A stretch of DNA of 5,482 nt from Candidatus Sulfopaludibacter sp. SbA3 (GTDB taxonomy: Bacteria > Acidobacteriota > Terriglobia > 2-12-FULL-54-10): contig CAMBEY010000206.1 of assembly GCA_945865705.1 (NCBI GenBank), forward strand, positions 1 through 5,482, in the 5' to 3' direction. The notes below the pieces were generated by a model that was not told the DNA's origin, made no database searches, and saw nothing but the letters and a program-made list of their open reading frames with translations. Every line of letters begins with the position of its first letter. Within the stretch, counting starts at the first letter, position 1. Positions 1-5,482 of this stretch are shown one piece after another. Made by a program: the position numbers and the translations under genes.

Positions 1-48
1 TCTAGTGGGGGAAACTTCGTGAAGGTTCAAGTCCTTTCATCCGCACCA
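1..48 (+). tRNA. tRNA-Leu, 3' part only (5' half outside window)
   Basis: The first 48 bases fold as the 3' half of a tRNA. Bases 1-5 (TCTAG) are the 3' strand of the anticodon stem. Bases 6-20 form a long class II variable arm. The T arm is GAAGG (21-25), loop TTCAAGT (26-32) and CCTTT (33-37). The acceptor 3' strand CATCCGC is at 38-44, discriminator A at 45 and an encoded CCA at 46-48. A long variable arm limits the choice to Leu, Ser or Tyr. Discriminator A, and an acceptor strand that implies a 5' end of GCGGATG, point to Leu. The anticodon lies off the left edge, so the isoacceptor cannot be named. Confidence 0.9.
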
Positions 49-71
49 ATTCAATTAACGACTTACAAGGG

Positions 72-102
72 AAAAGCCACCATCAGTTTTTGGTGGCTTT
101 TT
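72..102 (+). terminator. intrinsic terminator of the tRNA transcript
   Basis: An 11-bp perfect stem pairs 72-82 (AAAAGCCACCA) with 91-101 (TGGTGGCTTTT) around an 8-base loop at 83-90. The descending arm ends in a T run at 98-102. It starts 24 bases after the tRNA CCA, so it probably ends the tRNA transcript. The upstream A run makes it weakly bidirectional. Confidence 0.88.
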
Positions 103-192
103 CGCGTTGTGCGCCTATAGTGCGCCAGCTATCCGCTTCGGCTTCCTTCGCCGCTTTTCGCTGCTCATTCAGGTGCGCTGGTTGTGGCCAAT

Positions 193-289
193 CGAGCCAA
201 TGGATGATAGAATGCCATTAACTCCCGTAGTGGCCTACGCGGAGGACACCGAGCTGAATTCCAGAATGCAGCCTGGAAAATCACTTACT
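193..289 (+). repeat. diverged direct repeat, copy A
   Basis: This segment matches copy B at 1337-1427 in the same orientation. The best block is 231-289 against 1369-1427, which aligns without gaps with 51 of 59 bases identical and includes the 17-base exact match CTGAATTCCAGAATGCA. To the left, CGAGCCAATGGAT is also shared, separated by two 3-base gaps. Weaker similarity may extend left to about 115 (CCAGCTATCCGCTTCGGC against CCAGCCATCGCTACGGC near 1291). It lies directly upstream of the PEGA gene. No transposase or terminal inverted repeat was seen, so its nature is unknown. Confidence 0.8.
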
Positions 290-305
290 CGGTGCCAGAG
301 ACTAC

Positions 306-310
306 GAGGA
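306..310 (+). promoter_or_regulatory. ribosome-binding site for the PEGA gene
   Basis: GAGGA lies 4 bases before the GTG at 315. This site supports a start at 315 with a signal peptide, not a start inside the downstream frame at 391, which has no comparable purine run in front of it. Confidence 0.6.
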
Positions 311-314
311 ACCT

Positions 315-1167
315 GTGAAGAGACTTTTCTTGGTCATCGTCCTTTCCGTCAGCGTACTCGCGCAAACACTCATGCGCAACGAATGATGTCGTGCGAATGG
401 TGGTGGAAAAATCGCAAGAATCAGCTATCCTGGATGCCATTGCCGGATCCCGTCCAGGATTCCTTCTAACGCCCGCCGGAATCCAGCACCTTCAATTGAA
501 CGGGGTATCCGACGAACTCATACGGGTAATGGCAGCAGCGGAAAACGGAAGGCCGCGCAACCAGACTGCTGCGGCGCTTGACGCTAGTGCAGATAGGCTT
601 GCGAGTAGAAAGCCATCCAAGGTTATCCAAGCACCTCAGCTGGTGCGGCCAGTTTCCCCAGTGGCTGAATCCGATACTTTGCGAGTGACTAGTACGCCGC
701 CCGGCGCGACAGTGGAATGGAACCGCAAGGTGATCGGCGTGACGCCGTTGGTCTACAAAGTCGGCGAATACGCCTTCAATGCGCGGAAGAGCACCATCTT
801 CTCTAAGCGCCTCTTCCAGCCGGTGACTCTCCGAATTACATTGCCAGGCTTCATGACGAAGGACGTTTTGATCTCAAGGGAAATGGTCCTAACGAGTCTA
901 AACGGTCGCAGGACCCCTTTTCACGTAATTCCGTTTCAGGATTTCGATTTCAAACTGGACAAGATTTCCGACAAGCCGAAGGTGCTGACAAACGCGGACA
1001 TCGTCCAACTTTGGAAAGTTGGTTTCGGCGACGCGCTGATAATCGACAAGATCGCGGCCAGCGCGACGGCGTTTGATTTGGAACTACCGGCCATGGTGAA
1101 GCTGAAGGAAGAAGGAATCCCCGATGGCGTCATTCAGGCGATGATGCGCAAGAGCGTGACGCCCTGA
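315..1167 (+). CDS. exported PEGA-domain protein with duplicated flanking modules; frameshift after the signal peptide
   Basis: Starting at GTG 315, the first 23 codons encode a classic signal peptide (MKRLFLVIVLSVSVLAQ), then stop at TGA 384-386. The body runs from about 382 to 1167 in the next frame. Removing one A near 382-383 joins them into a 283-residue protein reading MRNDDVVRMV across the join. Residues about 20-73 and 223-283 are two copies of one helical module (pattern NxDhV...IhDxIAxS..F.L....L...G..D.hI..M). Between them, residues about 122-180 form a PEGA domain (STPPGATVEW..KVIGVTPL, then LPGF); PEGA domains usually occur in surface or envelope-associated proteins. The protein is probably periplasmic or surface-exposed. 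Its biochemical role is unknown. The gene is followed by a hairpin and stands alone between the two direct repeats. The frameshift may be a real mutation or a sequencing error. Confidence 0.8.
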
Positions 1168-1176
1168 ACGCAGAAA

Positions 1177-1206
1177 AAGCCCGCCAATCCGAAGAGCGAC
1201 GGGCTT
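1177..1206 (+). terminator. probable terminator after the PEGA gene
   Basis: A 7-bp stem pairs AAGCCCG (1177-1183) with CGGGCTT (1200-1206) around a 16-base loop, starting 9 bases after the PEGA stop codon. An A run precedes it, but the downstream T tract is poor (TTC then AGC), so it is weaker than the terminator at 72-102. Confidence 0.5.
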
Positions 1207-1336
1207 CAGCTTCCACCACGTCTATCCCTTCGGATCACGGCCAGGGAAGACGCGGACAAGCCAGACGTTTCCCCCCGATTCACTATTTGTCCAGCCATCG
1301 CTACGGCATCCACCGTGCGTCGGTTAGGTTACAGCG

Positions 1337-1427
1337 CGAGCCAATGGATAGACAGCCATAAACTCCTGTGGCCTACGATGAGGACACTGCGCTGAATTCC
1401 AGAATGCAACGTGGGGAATCACTTACT
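1337..1427 (+). repeat. diverged direct repeat, copy B
   Basis: This is the partner of copy A at 193-289 and lies just beyond the 3' ends of the PEGA gene (plus strand) and the LTD/TIGR03437 gene (minus strand). Relative to copy A it lacks three bases after GGAT and three more before TGGCCTAC. Both copies keep an open reading frame through the conserved block (peptide pattern VAYxEDTxLNSRMQ). In copy B this frame runs to a stop at 1479-1481, but a stop (TAA) lies just before the block and no start or ribosome site is visible. It is therefore listed as a repeat, not a gene. Confidence 0.8.
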
Positions 1428-1463
1428 GTGCGGGTGTTACCATCGGCCCATATTGAGACGGAC

Positions 1464-2839
1464 TTACTCCTCAACAACTGACACTTGAACGCCGACACGG
1501 CTTTTCTTGCCCCCGGCGATTAGCTCAATCGCTTGCAATCCAGTCGGGATTCCGAACGGCACACGAGCGTTGACCTGAATGACCCCGCTGACGAGTCCCG
1601 GCGCTGGGCCGGCATACAAAATCTCAGCCTCGACTCCCGCGATCTTCAACCCAATCGGCTGAACCTGTCTCCCAATTCCAGTTACGATCATGCCGTCAAT
1701 CGACGCAGGATCGGTCTCTCCTGCACCGGTGGCGTACAAGATAATCACGTCGCCTCTGCGTGCGGGACGACCGGCACCATTGGGTTGGTAGTCCTCATTC
1801 AGAATGGCCCCCACACCCTTACCGGAGGCGTCCATAGTGAATATGCCTGGGGCTGTGGGCTGCACCTCAAGCGTGACGCGGTTCGAGCTACGGCCGTTGT
1901 ACTCCACCTGCAAGTCAATCGTTCTTCGCCCCGAGATCCCGAATGGCGCGATCGCACTCACCTGGCCTGCAAGCGAATAGAGCATGGGCACCGCGACACC
2001 GTCGAACAGCACCCGGGTTCCGCCAAGCGTCTTCGTGATGGACTGCCGGTCGGGGGTCAATTCTAGGGTCGCCAACTGATCGGGGCCAACGCCACTACCA
2101 AAGATTGTCAGCACTTGGCCCGCTGCTATTGGGCCGGCTTCAAAGCTGGCCGCGTTTACTACCGCAGCGGCGGATATCAGCGGTGAGGCTTCAACGAAAC
2201 AAGGTGCCAACTGCGACCTGGAAGTCCTCGGTGCCGGCGAGCCAGTCGTGAAATCCGCCGAATTGTTGTTTGAATCACTGCAACCGCCTGATCGCCGGAA
2301 TATCGCCGTCGTGTTGGTGAGCGCGGGGGCGGAACTGCCCTCGGTGGTATTGGTAGAGCCATAGCCCACGAAATCAATGATCTGACTGCCAGTTGGCGCA
2401 CTTCCAGTTAGCACCGTGCCATTGTTCACGAGTACGATCTTTGCCGACGTTGCGCTGATGTTCAAACCGGAAGTCGCATCCGGCGTCGGAAGTGACGCGG
2501 TGCCAGCGTTCCCTGCGCCAACTGTAAGAGGTAATACTGACCGGGCTGGATCATCCCACTGACCGTCGCCCTGTCCCAGTTTGAGCCATTGCCTGACGTG
2601 TGCTGGATTGTCCAGCCGTTCATGGCCACTGCGGTTCCGCCCCGGTTGAAGAGTTCGACATAGTCATTGCGCAGAGTCGCGCCGACGTTGCCGCCGCCAC
2701 CATATATCTGGCTGATGACTACAGAGGACTGGCCAATCGAGCACAGTGCGGACGCGGTGAAGATCACTGTGATGAAGCCGAGGCGACCAACCGTTTCGGC
2801 CTGGCGGTACGATGTTCGAACGGAAATAAGTGGAGTCAC
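1464..2839 (-). pseudogene. secreted LTD-domain protein with TIGR03437 C-terminal domain, split by a frameshift
   Basis: Two reading frames form one gene: the N-terminal part at 2839-2462 (GTG start) and the C-terminal part from about 2516 to 1464. Adding one base in the GCGC at 2515-2518 joins them as LLQLAAGNAGTASLPTPDAT, the expected course of a lamin tail domain, giving 458 residues. Residues about 20-37 are a hydrophobic signal segment. Residues about 38-200 are the LTD (VVISQIYGGGGN, NDYVELFNRGG, GWTIQ, PGQYYL, then GCSDSNNNSADF). Residues about 226-458 are the Solibacter-type TIGR03437 domain (AAVVNAASF, GQVLTIFGSGVGP, APGIF, GDVIILYATGAGETDP, INARVP-like VNARVP near the end). LTD domains are often found in secreted nucleases and surface proteins, but no nuclease domain is present here. 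The TTG at 2465 that could open the C-terminal part is not a convincing start, because homology continues upstream of it. The N-terminal start is weak because no clear Shine-Dalgarno site precedes 2839. Confidence 0.82.
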
Positions 2840-2858
2840 TGCTGTCCATATTAGCGAG

Positions 2859-3032
2859 TTAGTTCGGGGATTGTAGGTGCCTCTCCCACTCGGCCAAGCC
2901 CTCGCCCGTCAGCCACTCCGGCTGCGTCAGTACCTCGGACGGCATTTCAAGGTCGAACCGATTGGCGTGGCGGTCTTTGCGGGCGGTCCCCTGAAGCTGC
3001 AATACGCTAGTCGGTTTCGGCGGTCTGGGCAT
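2859..3032 (-). pseudogene. truncated phage terminase small subunit, P27 type
   Basis: This 57-residue product opens with MPRPPKPTSVLQLQGTARKD, then RHANR and PEWLTGEGLAEWER. That is the N-terminal signature of P27-family terminase small subunits, which help recognise and package phage DNA. Full-length members usually exceed 100 residues. Here the match stops at about EWER, and a stop follows after six unrelated residues (HLQSPN), so the gene looks cut off around 2875-2890. The start at 3032 is chosen because AAAAGGAG lies 6 bases upstream; an in-frame start at 3095 would add 21 residues with no family match. No large terminase, portal or capsid gene follows; the LTD gene begins 20 bases on. 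The identification rests on remembered family motifs. Confidence 0.68.
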
Positions 3033-3038
3033 AATAGG

Positions 3039-3046
3039 CTCCTTTT
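3039..3046 (-). promoter_or_regulatory. Shine-Dalgarno site of the terminase remnant
   Basis: On the minus strand AAAAGGAG ends 6 bases before the ATG at 3032. It is the best ribosome-binding site in the window and sets the start at 3032 rather than 3095. Its good condition suggests that truncation of the gene is recent, or that a short product is still made. Confidence 0.65.
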
Positions 3047-3196
3047 GGTTTTGACGGCGCGTGTACACGGGGGCGGCGACGGTTGTTTTGGCCACGGGCG
3101 GGGAGATGCCGATACCCCCTCCTACCCATTGCGACGGCGGAAAAACGGTAGCCTAATTCTTGGGTGGGACAAACAAGAAGGCTGTAGAATTTATCC

Positions 3197-3911
3197 ATGA
3201 AGCCGCCTTCTGTCCTATCCCGCGTGATCCAACGCGGACTTCTGCCGTTGCTGCTGTCGGGAATGTTGAGTTGTACAGAGGTGGAGCCGGATACAAGAAC
3301 CATTGCTCCTGCTGCAAAAAAAGGGGACACAGCGGCGCTGGCTAAGCTCAGCGCACTAGCACTCAAGGATGACAGTCAAGCCCAGTTCATCCTCGGCGGC
3401 ATGTACGCTGACGGTGACGGTGTGTCTAAGGATGATGATACAGGCCTTGGCCTGGATGCGCAAAGCCGCTGATCAGGGAGAAGGTGAGGCCCAGTTCTTC
3501 CTCGGGTTCCGTTACTCCCGCGGCGTGCGTGTGCCTAAGGACGTTGTCGAGGGCGTGAACTGGTACCGCAAAGCCGCTTAACAGGGACACGCTGCCGCCC
3601 AGGTCATCCTCGGCGGCATGTACCGAATAGGTGACGGCGTGCCGAAGGACGCGGTACAGGCCCTCTCGTGGTACCGCAAGGCGGCGGAACAGGGAGATGC
3701 TAGCGCACAGAGCAGCCTGGGGGCGATGTACATTATTGGTGAAGGAGTTCCGAAAGACTTCGTCACCGCATACATGTGGCGAAATCTAGCAGCAGCGCAG
3801 GGTCATGAGATTGCGAAAAAAGCGAGAGATACGCTGGAAAGCTCTATGACGCCCGCCCAGATAGCCGAAGCGCAAAAGCTCAGCCGAGAGTGGCAGCCGA
3901 AGAAGAAGTAG
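3197..3911 (+). pseudogene. Sel1-repeat lipoprotein-like gene with a frameshift and an internal stop
   Basis: ATG 3197 opens a signal sequence (MKPPSVLSRVIQRGLLPLLL) followed by GMLSC, an imperfect lipobox that suggests an outer-envelope lipoprotein. Four Sel1-like repeats of 36 residues follow, starting at 3380, 3489, 3597 and 3705 (AQ..LG.MY..G.GVPKD...A..WYRKAAEQG), then a tail ending WQPKKK. Sel1 repeats form helical solenoids that bind other proteins. The first repeat is 109 bases long instead of 108, with an extra base within 3431-3440. The second ends KAA-stop-QG: TAA at 3579-3581 stands where the next repeat has GAA. Repaired length would be 237 residues. Without readthrough only the first 91 residues are made. 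AAGAAGG at 3175-3181 is a distant candidate ribosome site. TAGAAT at 3185-3190 resembles a -10 box, but its spacing to any -35 is poor. The gene converges with the next gene, 90 bases away. Confidence 0.85.
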
Positions 3912-4001
3912 ACGGGTATCCGGGAGAGTAAGCCAGTTCCCCAGCGGCGGCGAGCCACGGGACGACCTCAGCGTCGGCAGCCAATGTAGATGTCGAGAAT
4001 C

Positions 4002-5482
4002 TCACGGCGTGCTCGCCTTTACGGCAGCCTCCATTCTCTTGGAAAGGGCGACCGCGGCGGCGGATTTGGGCACCAGCTTGACGAGCGTATTCATAGCGGC
4101 CATCTCATTCTCGTATTCCTTCATGCGCGCCTTGAAGGTTCGGCGGTCCTTGGTGCACACCAAGGTTTGCGGCGAACCCACGCGATCTGTCACATGGGTC
4201 ATATCCAGCCGGTGCTGGTCGATCGCGTTTTGAACGTGGCTGCGACGCTCCTGCCTGATACGAAACCGATGAACGCTCTCGTCGGGATCACGGGCAAATG
4301 CCTGTAGTTCACGGCATTCGGCACACTTACAAGAAAATTCTGCATGAAGACGCCAGTCCGGCGGAGGTTGGGGCGGGACCTCGCTGCGCCTGAGCAGGAA
4401 CTCCGTCGCGCTCGTCCAAAGGTGCTGGATGGCAGGGTCAACCGCCGGCGGCGTGTGATCCTGTTCGGCACAGATCCGTTCAATGGCTGGAACGACCAGC
4501 GTCACAGGATGGAAGACCTCCGGGCGTGAGGCGATCTTCTCCGCCGCGGCCTCACATAGTGTCGGGTCCTGGAAATGCTTCAGCCCCGAAAACAGGTTTG
4601 CGATGAATTCGGGAGCAAGAGGCCGTTGGCGCCGGTCTTCAAGCTCCTCCCACCGCTTGAAGGTATCTGCTTGGGAATTTGCCATTCCGATGGCGTCGAG
4701 ACCAGCGACGGCTGCCTCCGCGACCTTCCGAAAGGAGGGCGAAGAATTCGCCGTAAGAGCGAGCAACAAATCCGCGCACGCGCCCGGTCGATGCGGCATC
4801 CGCGCCCCTACCAGAGCAGATAAAACGGCGGCGGCATCCACATCTCCCAGCACTCTTACCGACGTCAGCAAGGCCGCGTTTTCCGAGCCGTCGTAGGTTG
4901 GTGTTACGACCTCGCGGATGAACTGCTCGAGCAGGGCCGCCGCCTTCAGTTTGACGAGCGCGGCAATCATTTTTGCGCGCTCAGATGACTCTGGAGATGT
5001 GGTGTTGATCGAGTAGCTGTACGACCGCCGCGCATCGGCGGGCCACGCTTCCACAATGCGCTGCGCCACCGCCATTGCCTCCGGGCGGTCGCCCTTCCCG
5101 CCCGCGGCCAGCCGTTTCAAGTACGGCAGGGCGGCAACGACGCCGGCTCCCAGCAGAACGTCTACCATGCGGTTCGCGGGCCACAGCACGAGCGCCGCGC
5201 GATGATAGGACCGCTCGAAGGTGGCCCCTTCATTGCCGGAGGCCTCGGTCAGGCGCTTGTCGTCAGGAGGTTCTTCGTCGAGCGCGTCGGCGGGCAGCAA
5301 TTCGCCTTCCGCCAGGGGAATGCGGCCAAACTTCACCACGCGATCATCCGTGTCGCGCCACTCATCCAGGTACCGCCAGGAGTCGTCGACACTGATAGGC
5401 GTGAAGCTCGTGTCCTCGTCTTCGTCCTGTTGAGAGTAGCCTCTATAACGGCTTTTACGCGATTCGTAGTAATCCTCCTCAG
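4002..5482 (-). CDS. C-terminal part of a large 2OG-Fe(II) oxygenase-like protein, 5' end outside window
   Basis: The frame is open from the right edge to the TGA at 4002-4004, giving 492 visible residues. The GTG at 5339 is not a convincing start: the 47 upstream codons stay open and read like protein (SWRYLDEWRDTDDR just before it). Visible residues 1-80 are polar and rich in Tyr and acidic residues. About residues 83-105 hold GNEGATFERSYHRAALVLWP, a segment I associate with the region after the catalytic domain in bacterial 2OG-Fe(II) oxygenase/prolyl-4-hydroxylase-like proteins. The middle is Ala/Leu-rich and helical, HEAT-like in feel. Near the end come CKCAEC, a possible metal-binding cluster, then ERRSHVQNAID and SPQTLVCTK, followed by a coiled, charged tail. 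The HxD...H iron site would lie off the window, so catalysis cannot be confirmed. This is the only long gene here without a visible lesion. Confidence 0.72.
   Translation of the reverse strand, partial: EEDYYESRKSRYRGYSQQDEDEDTSFTPISVDDSWRYLDEWRDTDDRVVKFGRIPLAEGELLPADALDEEPPDDKRLTEASGNEGATFERSYHRAALVLWPANRMVDVLLGAGVVAALPYLKRLAAGGKGDRPEAMAVAQRIVEAWPADARRSYSYSINTTSPESSERAKMIAALVKLKAAALLEQFIREVVTPTYDGSENAALLTSVRVLGDVDAAAVLSALVGARMPHRPGACADLLLALTANSSPSFRKVAEAAVAGLDAIGMANSQADTFKRWEELEDRRQRPLAPEFIANLFSGLKHFQDPTLCEAAAEKIASRPEVFHPVTLVVPAIERICAEQDHTPPAVDPAIQHLWTSATEFLLRRSEVPPQPPPDWRLHAEFSCKCAECRELQAFARDPDESVHRFRIRQERRSHVQNAIDQHRLDMTHVTDRVGSPQTLVCTKDRRTFKARMKEYENEMAAMNTLVKLVPKSAAAVALSKRMEAAVKASTP

Noticed and set aside
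107..469. 120-codon plus-strand open frame across repeat A and the PEGA start
   Set aside because: It has no family match, overlaps the signal peptide and PEGA body in another frame, and its only conserved part is the repeat core. It begins within a few bases of the tRNA terminator.
1533..2066. 177-codon plus-strand open frame
   Set aside because: It is antisense to the well-supported TIGR03437 domain, and its product is low in recognisable motifs.
2859..3095. Longer start for the terminase remnant at 3095
   Set aside because: The extra 21 residues do not resemble the family, and the strong Shine-Dalgarno site is placed for the ATG at 3032.
3007..3366. 119-codon minus-strand open frame
   Set aside because: It lies antisense to the Sel1 signal region and overlaps the terminase remnant in another frame. 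No motif supports it.
3380..3812. Regular 108-base repeats that could suggest a CRISPR or satellite array
   Set aside because: The units are coding Sel1 repeats with protein-level, not exact DNA-level, conservation and no spacers.
4795..4812. GCATCCGCGCC resembling the tRNA 3' end CATCCGCACCA
   Set aside because: The match is short and imperfect, lies inside the oxygenase-like coding sequence and lacks the T-arm sequence, so it is not an attachment-site copy.
4483..4896. 137-codon plus-strand open frame
   Set aside because: It is opposite the oxygenase-like coding strand in a GC-rich region where such shadows are expected.
5337..5339. GTG at 5339 as the start of the oxygenase-like gene
   Set aside because: The frame remains open for 47 codons to the window edge with protein-like content, and the family is expected to have a large N-terminal catalytic domain.

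Overview
The window most likely comes from an acidobacterium of the Solibacter/Bryobacter group (Bryobacterales/Solibacterales). The main pointer is a minus-strand secreted protein ending in the C-terminal domain known as TIGR03437, which is strongly associated with that group. The PEGA-domain protein flanked by short helical modules, the Sel1-repeat lipoprotein and the large 2OG-oxygenase-type protein all fit such a genome. This assignment is by recognition only; no search was run.

Layout, left to right. Positions 1-48 are the 3' half of a tRNA, most likely tRNA-Leu, with an encoded CCA. A strong intrinsic terminator follows at 72-102. A diverged direct repeat (copy A, about 193-289) precedes a plus-strand gene for an exported PEGA-domain protein (315-1167), whose signal peptide is one base out of frame with the body. 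A hairpin (1177-1206) and the second repeat copy (copy B, 1337-1427) follow, so the PEGA gene sits between two related non-coding segments. On the minus strand, 1464-2839 is one gene for a lamin-tail-domain (LTD) plus TIGR03437 secreted protein, split by a one-base frameshift near 2511-2521. Behind it on the same strand is a 57-residue remnant of a phage P27-type terminase small subunit (2859-3032) with a very good ribosome-binding site. On the plus strand, 3197-3911 is a Sel1-repeat lipoprotein gene carrying a frameshift and an internal stop. The right end (4002 to the edge, minus strand) holds the C-terminal 492 residues of a large protein resembling the accessory part of 2OG-Fe(II) oxygenase/prolyl-4-hydroxylase-like proteins; its start and catalytic domain lie beyond position 5482.

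The genes do not form an obvious pathway or operon. The region reads as an accessory strip downstream of a tRNA gene, holding a phage packaging remnant, a repeat pair and three genes with reading-frame lesions. The lesions may be real decay, or indel errors if the assembly came from uncorrected long reads. The nonsense substitution in the Sel1 gene favours at least some real decay. No new defence or mobile system is evident. The most unusual items are the repeat pair around the PEGA gene, the internally duplicated module in the PEGA protein, and the exact 109/108/108-base periodicity that locates the Sel1 frameshift.

The stretches without genes (49-314, 1168-1463, 3033-3196, 3912-4001) are all under 300 bases. 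They hold the terminators and repeats listed; nothing else could be supported in them.
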